Source: Bacteroidales bacterium (GTDB taxonomy: Bacteria; Bacteroidota; Bacteroidia; Bacteroidales; P3). Taken from it: a DNA stretch of 64,000 nt. Below, piece after piece: positions 8,862 to 17,553 of this stretch (position 1 is its first letter; each line of letters starts with the position of its first letter). The DNA lies in the NCBI GenBank assembly GCA_017439185.1, contig JAFRTM010000008.1, positions 1 to 64,000 on the forward strand, read 5' to 3'. The translations under genes and the position numbers were made by a program. Under the pieces are notes generated by a model, which had not been told where the DNA came from, did not search any database, and worked only from the letters and a program-made list of their open reading frames with translations.

Positions 8862-9398
8862 TTATAACTCGGCAACTTCGTGTTTGAACTCCTTGGCAGA
8901 GTCTTCCATATCCTTTTCGTTATCCACGGCGGGCGAATAAAGCACCGTCGCCGTCTCCAACTCGTTGTAGAGAGCCCTTGTGACAGCCTGTTTCATGGTG
9001 TCGCAGTCCACGATGATATCCACCTTGCCTTCGAAGTACTCGTGCAGACGGCTACTCTCGCCAAGGCATATCAGCATCTTGATCTTCTGCTCAGCCGCTT
9101 TTACGAGCATCTTGTAGTCCACGGCCTTTTCGCTTCCCTCGGCAATCCATATTATCGGACCGTCGGTGCTTTCCATCGCATACCAGGTGCTGTTCACCGT
9201 GTTAGACGAAGCATCGTCGACAAAGCGCTTCCCTTGGATTCTTGCCACAAACTCCATTTTGTGCGGCATCTCATCCATGTGGATAAAGCAGTCACGTATC
9301 GCTTTCTGCCTCATCTTTTTAAGCAACGCAGTGTCTATGGCAGCCAATCCTCCGTGGACGTTCTGGTTCATCTCTTTTGCTATGCTTTCTATTCCCAT
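8862..9398 (-). CDS. MurD remnant: C-terminal ligase domain only
   Basis: The product (178 residues) aligns by eye only with the last domain of UDP-MurNAc-L-Ala:D-Glu ligase. MPHKMEFVARIQGKRFVDDA corresponds to the family's HRLEFVaEinGvrfiNDS start of domain 3, NVNSTW-type TVNSTWYAME follows, and the end LYSPAVDN... matches LLSPACAS. The UDP-binding domain, the ATP loop GTNGKS and the central domain are absent. The Lys of NDSKATN is Ser here and the SPACASFD motif is degraded, so it cannot be an active ligase alone. It occupies exactly the murD slot, only 30 bp from mraY and 11 bp from ftsW, with no stop codons or frameshifts. That suggests a selected, repurposed protein; a full MurD must be encoded outside this window if the pathway is intact. 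Confidence 0.8.
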   Translation of the reverse strand: MGIESIAKEMNQNVHGGLAAIDTALLKKMRQKAIRDCFIHMDEMPHKMEFVARIQGKRFVDDASSNTVNSTWYAMESTDGPIIWIAEGSEKAVDYKMLVKAAEQKIKMLICLGESSRLHEYFEGKVDIIVDCDTMKQAVTRALYNELETATVLYSPAVDNEKDMEDSAKEFKHEVAEL

Positions 9399-9428
9399 AT
9401 TATGTATTTTTGTATTTATTCTTTATTA

Positions 9429-10604
9429 TTATCTAAGTTTCAAGGTTACTATGCTCACTATGGCCAGCAGTACGGCAATGATTATGAAGCGTTGCACCAC
9501 CTTCTCCTCGGCGTGGCCCTTCTTCTGGAAATGGTGATGCAGAGGAGTCATCAGGAACGGACGTTTCTCCACCGGCACGAGCTCTCCCGGCTTCAGGTGA
9601 TGCCGTTTCCTGTATATTTTGCAGAAAAGCGTCTGATGAATCACCGACAGGTCCTCCACCAGATATATTCCGCACAGCAGCGGCAGCAGCAGCTCCTTGT
9701 GGATCAGCAGGGCGAACACCGCTATGATACCGCCTATGGTCAGCGAACCCGTGTCGCCCATGAATATTTGCGCCGGATGGCTGTTGAACCACAGGAATCC
9801 CAGCAAGGCACCCACAAACGAAGCTATAAACATCGTCAATTCTCCTATGTTAGGCAGATAAGCAATGTTCAGATAATTTGCCACCACCACGTTGCCGGAA
9901 AGCCACGCCAATATCGCCAGCGCACCTCCTGTAGTGGCACCCACGCCACTCGCCAGGCCGTCGATGCCGTCGGTCAAGTTCGCCGCATTGGACACCGCCG
10001 TGATGACAAATATCGCCACCAGCACATATATCAGCCACGTCCACCTCACAGCCCACGGACCAAGCCAGCTCACAAGCCACGTGTAGTCAAACTCGTTGTT
10101 CTTCACAAACGGTATCGTGGTCTTCGTGGTCGCTATGTCGGGATGGAACACTATCAGCAGGCCCACCACAAGACCCAGTAGCACCTGGCCGATCACCTTG
10201 TATTTCCCCGACAGACCCTTCTTGCTCACCTTCTTCTTCATATAGTCGTCCAGGAACCCGATGAAACCCAGCCACAGCGTCGTGCCGAGCATGATCAGTA
10301 TATACACATTGTCGAGTTTCGTGAACAGCAGTGTCGGCACCACTATGGCAGCCAATATCAGAAGTCCTCCCATCGTCGGAGTCTGCGACTTCACCGCGGC
10401 GCCCTCCAATCCGAGCTCGGTTCTCACCGTGTCGTTCATGTGCAGCTTCCCGCCTATCCACTTTATGAACGGCTTGCCGCACAACAGCATTATCAGTAGC
10501 GACGACACAAAACAACAAGCAGACCGGAACGAGATGTAATGGAACACCCCCGCTCCCGGCAAGTTGTATGCGCTGTCCAACCAATCAAACAAATAGTACA
10601 ACAT
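9429..10604 (-). CDS. mraY: Phospho-MurNAc-pentapeptide transferase MraY
   Basis: Integral membrane enzyme that moves phospho-MurNAc-pentapeptide from UDP to undecaprenyl phosphate, making lipid I. There are about ten membrane segments. Family motifs are present: KTPTMGG-like SQTPTMGGLLIL (about 93), NAANLTDGIDGLA (about 206) with the catalytic Asp residues, and FMGDTGSL (about 285), followed by the HHH-containing loop MTPLHHHFQKKG (about 350). The length of 391 residues is slightly above average. It lies between murE and the murD remnant. Confidence 0.97.
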   Translation of the reverse strand: MLYYLFDWLDSAYNLPGAGVFHYISFRSACCFVSSLLIMLLCGKPFIKWIGGKLHMNDTVRTELGLEGAAVKSQTPTMGGLLILAAIVVPTLLFTKLDNVYILIMLGTTLWLGFIGFLDDYMKKKVSKKGLSGKYKVIGQVLLGLVVGLLIVFHPDIATTKTTIPFVKNNEFDYTWLVSWLGPWAVRWTWLIYVLVAIFVITAVSNAANLTDGIDGLASGVGATTGGALAILAWLSGNVVVANYLNIAYLPNIGELTMFIASFVGALLGFLWFNSHPAQIFMGDTGSLTIGGIIAVFALLIHKELLLPLLCGIYLVEDLSVIHQTLFCKIYRKRHHLKPGELVPVEKRPFLMTPLHHHFQKKGHAEEKVVQRFIIIAVLLAIVSIVTLKLR

Positions 10605-10680
10605 AGTTTCTGTGTCTCCTTATTTTTCTGTAGTATTTTTGTCTATATTTCCGTTTTTTGTTTCTTAATCAATGTCGGCC

Positions 10681-10751
10681 TTACCCTTACTTTACCCTTA
10701 CTTTGTGTCCTACCAAACATTAACCAACCTTTAACCAACTATTAACCAACC
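10681..10751. repeat. Two 11-bp tandem microrepeats in the murE-mraY spacer
   Basis: TTACCCTTACT occurs at 10681-10691 and 10692-10702. A second family follows: ATTAACCAACC at 10719-10729, TTTAACCAACT at 10730-10740, ATTAACCAACC at 10741-10751. The first unit recurs at the far right end of the window (63913-63934). Confidence 0.8.
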
Positions 10752-12194
10752 TTAGACCAATTCTTTTGCCAATTCCTCCTTGTCGTCAAAATGATGTTTC
10801 ACTCCGTTCACGTCCTGATATTTCTCGTGGCCCTTGCCAGCCACCATCACAATATCACCCTCCTTCGCCATACGGCAAGCCGTCTTTATGGCCTCCCTGC
10901 GGTCCGAAATTCTCAGTGCCCGACGTTTCTGCTCCTCGTCCAGTCCCGCCTCCATGTCGTCCAGTATCGTTTCCGGGTCCTCGGTGCGCGGATTGTCCGA
11001 AGTCAATATCAGCACATCGCTCATCTTCATTCCAATCTGAGCCATCTCCGGACGCTTGCTCTTGTCGCGGTCGCCGCCGCATCCCACCACTGTGAGCAGT
11101 CTCTGCCCCTCCCTCCTTATGGCGTTTACCGTGCCCAGTACGTTCTCCAGCGCGTCGGGCGTGTGGGCATAATCCACTATCGCCGTGATGCCGCGTCCCT
11201 CTACATATTCAAACCTTCCCTCGGCAGCCTCCAGCATGCTCAGCAGCCTCAGCGCCTCGCCCTCCTCAATGCCGCTCAGCACCGCAGCGCCGTATATCGC
11301 CGTGAGATTATATCCGTTGAAGCGTCCCACCAGCCGAGTCCACACCTCTTTGCCGTTGATCTCCAGCAGTTGTCCCTGGAACGTGCTCTCCAAAATCCTG
11401 CATTTGAAATCTGCAATCTTCATCAAACTGTACGTCTTCACCACGGCCTTGCAGTTCTGCACCATCACCATTCCGTTCTTGTCGTCGCAGTTGGTCAGCG
11501 CCCATGACCCTTGGGGCAACTGGTCGAAGAAGCCCTTCTTGGCCGCAATATAGGCCGCCATCGTCTTATGGAAATCCAGATGGTCGTGAGTGATGTTGCT
11601 GAATATGCCGCCGGCAAACGTCAGTCCCGCTATCCTCTGCTGCACCACCGAGTGGGAGCTTACCTCCATAAAGCAGTATTCACAGCCCCTCTCCACCATC
11701 TTGGCGAGCAGGCCGTTCAGTTCCACTGCGTCAGGAGTGGTATGGGTAGCGGCAATCGCCTCCTCGTCAATCTTGTTCACTATCGTAGAAAGCAGACCCA
11801 CGTGGAATCCCGCCAAGCGGAACATCCTGTGGAGCAGCGTCACCGTAGTGGTCTTACCGTTGGTGCCGGTAATTCCTATCAGTTTCAGCTTGCCCGACGG
11901 GTTGCCGTAGAAATTCGACGCCATTATCCCCAGCGCCTTGCTGCTGTCGGCCGTCTCTATATATGTCACCTCCCCGGTCATCTCTGCCGGCAACTCCTCG
12001 CACACCACGACCTTCGCACCCTGTGCCACAGCCGCCCCTATATAAGCGTGGCCGTCAACATGCACTCCCCTCTGGGCCACGAACATCACTCCCTCCTTCG
12101 CCTGACGCGAGTCGAAAGTGATCCCTGTCACCTCTCTCTCTGCCACATTGGTTACCTTGCAGTCTATTCCTTTCAGTATGTCGTTCAGTTTCAT
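10752..12194 (-). CDS. murE: UDP-MurNAc-tripeptide synthetase MurE (meso-DAP type)
   Basis: Cytoplasmic ligase adding the third amino acid of the stem peptide. The ATP loop GTNGKT is at 110-115, and the substrate loop TTPDAVELNGLLAKM and the C-terminal domain (DYAHTPDALENVL) are standard. The specificity loop reads DNPRTEDP; DNPR is the known signature for meso-diaminopimelate rather than lysine, so this organism should make DAP-type peptidoglycan. The length of 480 residues is normal. It starts 16 bp after the ftsI stop. Confidence 0.97.
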   Translation of the reverse strand: MKLNDILKGIDCKVTNVAEREVTGITFDSRQAKEGVMFVAQRGVHVDGHAYIGAAVAQGAKVVVCEELPAEMTGEVTYIETADSSKALGIMASNFYGNPSGKLKLIGITGTNGKTTTVTLLHRMFRLAGFHVGLLSTIVNKIDEEAIAATHTTPDAVELNGLLAKMVERGCEYCFMEVSSHSVVQQRIAGLTFAGGIFSNITHDHLDFHKTMAAYIAAKKGFFDQLPQGSWALTNCDDKNGMVMVQNCKAVVKTYSLMKIADFKCRILESTFQGQLLEINGKEVWTRLVGRFNGYNLTAIYGAAVLSGIEEGEALRLLSMLEAAEGRFEYVEGRGITAIVDYAHTPDALENVLGTVNAIRREGQRLLTVVGCGGDRDKSKRPEMAQIGMKMSDVLILTSDNPRTEDPETILDDMEAGLDEEQKRRALRISDRREAIKTACRMAKEGDIVMVAGKGHEKYQDVNGVKHHFDDKEELAKELV

Positions 12195-12210
12195 TGTCTC
12201 TTCCTTTTGT

Positions 12211-14328
12211 TTACATAGGTCTCAATTCCAGGCTTACCGTTTCCCCTTTCGCCACCGGGCTGCCAGCCTTCATGCTCTGACTTACCACTCTGCCGTAGCC
12301 CGTGAAAGTCACCTTCAAGCCCCTGCGGTGCAACTCTTCCATTGCCTCCCTGACGGTCATGCCTTTGCAGTTCGGCATCTTGTGGACATCGCCGCCCCGC
12401 ACAGGCTTCACGTATCTGCCTTCCAGCATCTGGCGGCTGCCAGTCAGCGGTTCCACCTTGTCGCTCTTCGCCTGATGGTCCAGCGACATCACACAGTCGG
12501 CGATCTCCCTGAACACAGGCAGTGCAGCGGTAGCACCGTGATTGGGCGTGTGCAGGATCATCACCACACAAGTGTAGCGTGGATTGCTCGCCGGGAAATA
12601 TCCCGCAAACGAAGCGTTCCACATTCCCCTCTCGTTGGTCCTGAATGCCGCCGTTCCGGTTTTGCCTGCTATCGTGTAGCTGGGGCTCTTGAAGTAACGT
12701 CCCGTTCCTTTGGGATGTTCCATTGTCTGAACCATCATGCTCCTCAGCATCGCCAGGTTCTCGTCGGAACTTATCCTCTCGTTGAGCACCACCGGCTCCA
12801 TCTCCATCCGCTCGCCGTCCGCCACTATGGCGCGGCAGAACAGCGGTTTCACCATCTTGCCTCCGTTGGCCAAAGCGTTGTAGAACGTCACGAGCTGCAT
12901 CGGCGTAGTTGTGGTGGAATAACCGTAGCAGAAATTCAGGAAGTCCACGTCGTAGCGCAACACCTGCTTCACGATGTCGGTCTTCGGCTCGGTAGCCTTG
13001 ATGTCCAGGTTCAGTGCCCCATAGGGATATATCGCCTCGACCTCGTCTTTCAGATCCTGACGGCGCTCCCTGTAGTTGTTCCAGCCGAGCGCGCACATTC
13101 CCACGTTCGACGACAACGGCAGAAGCAAGCTCACCGGTGTAGAGTCGTAAGTATCCAGACCTTCTATCGGCTTATCCTGGTATTTGCTGAAGACTTTTGC
13201 CTTCGCCTCCACCATCTGTGCCGTGTCGAGGTGCAGTTTCGGGTCGTTCATCATGGCAGTAAGGATCACCGTCTTGAACGTCGAGCCCGGTTCGTATTTC
13301 GTAGAAGCCGCGATGTTGCGGTCCGGACGCTCCAGGAAACGCTGGCTTATCGGATCCCACGACAGGCTCACGCAAGCAGCTACATATCCTGTGCTGACCT
13401 CCATCAGTATGGCGCAGCCCGATATGGTGTCAATATTGCTCAGGCCTGCCGCCTCCTGCTTTTCGCGTTCCTTCATCAGCATGCGCCTCAGCGAAGCCTC
13501 TGCCACATCCTGGAATCGGGTGTCGATGGTAGCCACGATGTCGTGTCCGTCCACCTTTTCCCTTCTCACCTTCTTCGCTATCGAGTCATCCACCACCTGC
13601 TCTTCGGTGGCTCCGTCGGGTTGCCATATTCCGCGGTTGAGTCGCCTGCAATAGTACTTGCCGTCGATTCCGCGCAACACCGAGTCGTACATTCCTTCCA
13701 GTCCGGTATAGGTGTTCGACTCCACGCTGTTGCGGAAACCGATGCAGTTCTTGGCCAGGTTCTCGTTTATGTGTCTTCTCTTGAAGCGTACCGAGTTGGT
13801 CTCCAACGAGGGAGTGATCACCACTTTACGCCAGCCCTTGCGGATAGCGATCCTGTGCCACAGCGAATAAGGCAGCGACTTCTCCAACACCACTCCCCTA
13901 TCGCCCGAAGTCAGGGCCATAGAGCTGTCCACCATTCGCTTGTAGTACTCGACCGGCTTGCCGGTAAATGCCGACAGCTCTCCGCACACCGTGTCGATTC
14001 TTATGGAAAAGCCGTCCTTTATCTGAGTGGCCGTATAAGAAAGGTCCTTGCCGTTCTTGGACAGTTCCTTCATCGGATGGAAGTCCACAATCAGGTCATA
14101 CTCCGGTTCGCTCACCGCCAGCACCTTCCCGTCGCTCGAGTATATGGTTCCCCTATGGGCGTAGTCTGTCTTCACCCGGTGTTCTTCCTCTGCCGCCTGC
14201 TTCTCCCAACGATCCTTGTCAACAAGCTGGATCTTCACGATCATACCCACGACAAATAGCGACACCACCACCATTAAAATCAACAGCGGCAACATCATGA
14301 TAGCTATATTGTCTTTTCTCTTACCCAT
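12211..14328 (-). CDS. ftsI: Septal penicillin-binding protein FtsI (PBP3) with PASTA domain
   Basis: Bitopic transpeptidase that crosslinks septal peptidoglycan. A short cytoplasmic tail and one membrane segment (about residues 9-30) precede the pedestal domain. The catalytic motifs of the transpeptidase domain are clear: GSTFKT (SxxK nucleophile, about 348), SSN (about 405) and KTGTA (about 562). After the domain comes one PASTA repeat (about 645-705) containing MPNCKGMTVREAMEELHRRG. The length of 705 residues is typical for Bacteroidota. The ftsL stop lies 6 bp upstream. Confidence 0.96.
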   Translation of the reverse strand: MGKRKDNIAIMMLPLLILMVVVSLFVVGMIVKIQLVDKDRWEKQAAEEEHRVKTDYAHRGTIYSSDGKVLAVSEPEYDLIVDFHPMKELSKNGKDLSYTATQIKDGFSIRIDTVCGELSAFTGKPVEYYKRMVDSSMALTSGDRGVVLEKSLPYSLWHRIAIRKGWRKVVITPSLETNSVRFKRRHINENLAKNCIGFRNSVESNTYTGLEGMYDSVLRGIDGKYYCRRLNRGIWQPDGATEEQVVDDSIAKKVRREKVDGHDIVATIDTRFQDVAEASLRRMLMKEREKQEAAGLSNIDTISGCAILMEVSTGYVAACVSLSWDPISQRFLERPDRNIAASTKYEPGSTFKTVILTAMMNDPKLHLDTAQMVEAKAKVFSKYQDKPIEGLDTYDSTPVSLLLPLSSNVGMCALGWNNYRERRQDLKDEVEAIYPYGALNLDIKATEPKTDIVKQVLRYDVDFLNFCYGYSTTTTPMQLVTFYNALANGGKMVKPLFCRAIVADGERMEMEPVVLNERISSDENLAMLRSMMVQTMEHPKGTGRYFKSPSYTIAGKTGTAAFRTNERGMWNASFAGYFPASNPRYTCVVMILHTPNHGATAALPVFREIADCVMSLDHQAKSDKVEPLTGSRQMLEGRYVKPVRGGDVHKMPNCKGMTVREAMEELHRRGLKVTFTGYGRVVSQSMKAGSPVAKGETVSLELRPM

Positions 14329-14334
14329 TGGCGG

Positions 14335-14886
14335 TTATCTGTTTTTTCCTTTCTTTACTTCTTGTTTGTCGGTCAGCACTTTCGGCGGTGACGGCTGCAG
14401 GCCCACGCCCGTCTCTTCCAAAGTCTCCACCACCTGCGATATTTTTACCCTCCGCTGATACTCGGTGCGGTTCTTCACTATTGCCTCGCTCAACTCAAGA
14501 ATCCTCCGCTCGGTGGCCACCTTCTCGTTGGCCAGGTTTTCCACACGGTAACGGAAATATATCATCACTATTCCGAAGAGCATCACTATCAGCACAACAG
14601 GAACCAGCTTGCGTCCGACCTTTCTTCTCTGCTCCTTGTCCTTGAAGAACCCTTTCCATCCTTTCTTCCCCTTCTTCTGTTCTTCCGGTTGGGCATCCGG
14701 CTTCGGTGCTGCACTCGGTTGCGGCTGAGGGTTGACATCCGGCTTCGGCTGTTCGCTGACAACCTTCGGCTGCTCCGCCTGCACGGTCTCGGTCTCCTGG
14801 ACACGTGGAGCAGGGGCACCCGGCACGTCGAAATGCCACTTCTTAGGCTGTCCCTCATTCACCATATTTTCCCGGTTGTCATCCAT
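14335..14886 (-). CDS. ftsL: FtsL-type divisome protein
   Basis: Small bitopic protein expected to form the FtsQ-FtsL-FtsB complex that controls FtsW/FtsI. The first 90 residues are a Pro/Gln/Glu-rich cytoplasmic tail. A membrane segment spans about residues 97-114 (PVVLIVMLFGIVMIYF), and a heptad-rich coiled coil follows (VENLANEKVATERRILEL). FtsL sequences are poorly conserved; the call rests on topology and on the fixed position between rsmH and ftsI. The cytoplasmic tail is longer than in most FtsL proteins. Confidence 0.85.
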   Translation of the reverse strand: MDDNRENMVNEGQPKKWHFDVPGAPAPRVQETETVQAEQPKVVSEQPKPDVNPQPQPSAAPKPDAQPEEQKKGKKGWKGFFKDKEQRRKVGRKLVPVVLIVMLFGIVMIYFRYRVENLANEKVATERRILELSEAIVKNRTEYQRRVKISQVVETLEETGVGLQPSPPKVLTDKQEVKKGKNR

Positions 14887-14935
14887 CGTCGTTGCGGTCG
14901 TTATTTCCTTTTTATATTATTCATTATTATATTGT

Positions 14936-15856
14936 TTACAAATCCTTGTTGCCTTGCCGGCATTTCTCGGCGACTCGGAGTTTTGCGCTGCGCGCACGCG
15001 GGTTTTCCGCCAGTTCGGCATCGCTTGCCGTGACCACTTTCCTTGTCACCACCTTCATCGGAGCCACCCGATTGCCGTAGAAGTCTTTGGACTCCTCGCC
15101 GTCGAAGTTGCCCGTCTTGAAGAAGTTCTTCACGATGCGGTCTTCCAGGGAGTGGTAACTTATCACAGCCATACGGCCACCCTCGCGCAGTATCTCGCAG
15201 CCCTGCTCCAACATATCCTTCAGAGCCTCCAGCTCGCCGTTGACTTCGATACGAAGAGACTGGAAAAGCATGGCGAGGTATTTGTTCTCGTAACCCCGAG
15301 GCAGATGGCGTGACACCGCCTCCTTGAGTTCGGTGGTAGTCTCGATGGCCTTTGTCCTGCGAGCGGCACAGATGGCTTTTGCCATCGCTCCGGCGTTGGG
15401 AAGCTCGCCGTACATCTTCAGGATGCGTTTCAGGTCCTCCTCTTCGAGAGAGTTGACCAAGTCGGTGGCGGTGGAAGGCGAGCGGCGATCCATACGGAGA
15501 TCCAAGGCCCCGTCCATACGGGTGGAGAATCCCCTCTCCGCCACGTCGATCTGGTGCGACGAGATTCCGAGGTCGGCGACAATACCGTCAACGATTCTCA
15601 CCCCTTCGAGTCTCAGGTAAGACTTCAGGTGGCGGAAGTTCTCGTTGATAAGCTTGAAACGGCAGTCGTCAATGGCATTGGCTTTGGCGTCGGAGTCCTG
15701 GTCGAACGCATAGAGGCGGCCCTCGGGGCCCAGCTGAGCCAGCAAGGCACGGCTGTGGCCGCCACCGCCGAAGGTGACGTCGACATAGATGCCGTCCGGC
15801 CTCAGGGCCAGACCATCCAATGTCTCGTGCAGCAATACTGGTTTATGATACTCCAT
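14936..15856 (-). CDS. rsmH: 16S rRNA (cytosine1402-N4)-methyltransferase RsmH
   Basis: SAM-dependent methyltransferase acting on C1402 in the decoding centre of 16S rRNA. It opens with the family signature YHKPVLLHETLDGL. The SAM motif is VDVTFGGGGHSRALL (about residue 25), and DLGISSHQIDVAERGFS (about 96) is diagnostic. The C-terminus carries SYHSLEDRIVKNFF. The length of 306 residues is normal. Its start overlaps the end of mraZ by 14 bp, as is common for this pair. Confidence 0.97.
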   Translation of the reverse strand: MEYHKPVLLHETLDGLALRPDGIYVDVTFGGGGHSRALLAQLGPEGRLYAFDQDSDAKANAIDDCRFKLINENFRHLKSYLRLEGVRIVDGIVADLGISSHQIDVAERGFSTRMDGALDLRMDRRSPSTATDLVNSLEEEDLKRILKMYGELPNAGAMAKAICAARRTKAIETTTELKEAVSRHLPRGYENKYLAMLFQSLRIEVNGELEALKDMLEQGCEILREGGRMAVISYHSLEDRIVKNFFKTGNFDGEESKDFYGNRVAPMKVVTRKVVTASDAELAENPRARSAKLRVAEKCRQGNKDL

Positions 15857-16337
15857 TGTTCGACTGTTCTACATTGTTCGACTTCGCGGCCGATGACAGC
15901 TTACCCAATCTCGCATCCACCTTCTCAGCCATCGTCAGCTTCTGGGCGTTCATCTTGTGATACTCCTCATGGTCCCAAATCTCGATGAACTTGCCCGTCG
16001 ACTGTAAAACAATCTCCTTGCTGTCGGCAATGACAGCCTTCTGCTCGCTCGGCACCAACAACCGGTCGTTCACATCCAGCTCGACGATGTTGCCATCGGT
16101 GAGAGTGCGCAACATCTCGCGGTCTTCGCGGTTGTAGGGGTTCAGCATTCCTTGCAAATTCTCCACTTCGATTCGGAAACTCTCATAGGTCCACAGCTCA
16201 AGACACTTGTTATAGATACTCTGACGGATTACGAAACGCCTTTCGTCGCCCTCAATTTGCTTTTTTAGAGCAATTGGGAGCTTGAAACGACCGTTCGAAT
16301 CGATCTTACAGTATTCTTTTCCAAGCAGTAACGCCAT
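15843..16337 (-). CDS. mraZ: Transcriptional regulator MraZ
   Basis: AbrB-fold DNA-binding protein that in other bacteria represses its own dcw promoter. It shows two SpoVT/AbrB-like halves: CKIDSNGRFKLPIALKKQ (about residues 10-27) and ELDVNDRLLVPSEQKAV (about 86). The length of 164 residues is normal. It is the first gene of the dcw cluster and faces the 550-bp spacer in which its own binding site would be expected; I did not identify the repeat operator with confidence. Confidence 0.94.
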   Translation of the reverse strand: MALLLGKEYCKIDSNGRFKLPIALKKQIEGDERRFVIRQSIYNKCLELWTYESFRIEVENLQGMLNPYNREDREMLRTLTDGNIVELDVNDRLLVPSEQKAVIADSKEIVLQSTGKFIEIWDHEEYHKMNAQKLTMAEKVDARLGKLSSAAKSNNVEQSNNGVS

Positions 16338-16361
16338 TTTTAACCTATTTTATTTGTCCGC

Positions 16362-16369
16362 CAAAAGTA
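16362..16369 (-). promoter_or_regulatory. dcw promoter, -7 box TACTTTTG
   Basis: On the minus strand TACTTTTG matches the Bacteroidota -7 consensus TAnnTTTG, 24 bp before the mraZ ATG. No clear TTTG was found at the expected -33 distance, so activity may depend on a regulator. The rest of 16380-16889 is AT-rich, with no gene that I can support. Confidence 0.55.
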
Positions 16370-16889
16370 CGAAGAATTTTCCAATTAATGCCTATTTTTG
16401 CCAAAAAAAATTTTATTTTTAACTTTTTTTACCAATTACACCCTATTTTACGCAGATTCAGACAAAAGGTTTCATTTGTGATGTAAAATTTTCCGAGAAC
16501 GCACACTGGGAGCATGTTTGGGAGCATATCCACGATTGGCCCCACGAATCTTAATAAACAGGTTATCAACACGAAATAAACAAAGTGTTGTTTGTAAATT
16601 TTTGCGTACGGTTTGGTTCGGCAAAAATGATATTTTGCGACAAAATTTGCCGTCAGGAGAAAATTCGGGTCATAACCACTCTGATTGTGGGCAAAATATT
16701 ACTTCAGGCGTACAAAAATTGAACGGGAGTAAAAGGGTTGGAGTTCCTCCATATCAACTCCATGGTTGCTCCATGGTTCATTCGTATTTCATTCGTGGTT
16801 CTTTCGTGGTATATAGGAGGCACATTCGACTATCGTCGGTCGTTTTTTTCTCGCCTTATAATTAAATATTTATAGTGGCTATAGTGGTG

Positions 16890-17549
16890 TCAGTTTTTCA
16901 GGAAGACGTACTGGAGGATATTGGCGCCCATCTGGAGGGCTTTAAGATGAGTGGCGGGAGAGTCGTTGTGGACGTCGGTGTCCTCCCAGCCGTCGCCGAG
17001 GTCACACTCGTAGGTAAAGAGGCACACCAGCCGTCCTTCGAGAAAGAGGCCATAGGCCCGTGGCGGCTTGTTGTCGTGCTCATGGATCTTGGGAAGCCCT
17101 TTGGGGAAGTCGAAACGCTGGTGGAATATGGGATGCGAGGCCGGGAGCTCCACAAAGTCGGACTCGGGAACGACACGTTTCATCTGAGGCACAATATAGT
17201 CCTTCAAGCCGTAGTTGTCGTCGATATGGAGGAAGCCGCCGGCGAGGAGGTAGTTGCGGAGATTGGCCGCTTCGGAGGGAGAGAAGACGACATTGCCGTG
17301 GCCGGTAAGGTGTACAAACGGATAGTTGAAGAGATCGGAGCTGCCGACATCGACGGTGGCGTATTGAGGATTGAGGTTCATGGAGAGCTCGCCGTTGCAG
17401 AAAGCGATAAGGTTGGTCAGGGAAGTCGGGTTGGCGTACCAGTCGCCGCCGCCGCCGTATTTGAGGAGCGCGATGGAAGTCTGGGCGGAGGCCGAAAGCG
17501 AGGCGGCGAGCAGAATCAGGAGCAGGCTATGACGTAGAGTTCTCTTCAT
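16890..17549 (-). CDS. Secreted DUF4159 protein
   Basis: The product begins MKRTLRHSLLLILLAASL with a signal peptide ending ASAQ, so it should be exported. The body matches the DUF4159 family, with a flavodoxin/class-I-amidotransferase-like pattern around FNYPFVHLTGHGNVVFS (about 77-93) and YLLAGGFLHIDDNYG (about 105). A catalytic role is not established. I prefer the ATG at 17549 over the one at 17561, because the signal peptide then starts with the usual basic residues. The 17561 start would overlap the rsmE stop by 8 bp, so coupling with rsmE remains possible. Confidence 0.8.
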   Translation of the reverse strand: MKRTLRHSLLLILLAASLSASAQTSIALLKYGGGGDWYANPTSLTNLIAFCNGELSMNLNPQYATVDVGSSDLFNYPFVHLTGHGNVVFSPSEAANLRNYLLAGGFLHIDDNYGLKDYIVPQMKRVVPESDFVELPASHPIFHQRFDFPKGLPKIHEHDNKPPRAYGLFLEGRLVCLFTYECDLGDGWEDTDVHNDSPATHLKALQMGANILQYVFLKN

Positions 17550-17553
17550 ATGA

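Noticed and set aside
12118-14259. 713-residue open frame on the plus strand opposite ftsI
   Set aside because: Antisense shadow caused by codon bias of ftsI; no start context or recognisable domain.
16518-16865. 115-residue ORF in the mraZ upstream spacer
   Set aside because: No family resemblance, no promoter or ribosome site, and low-complexity DNA toward its end.
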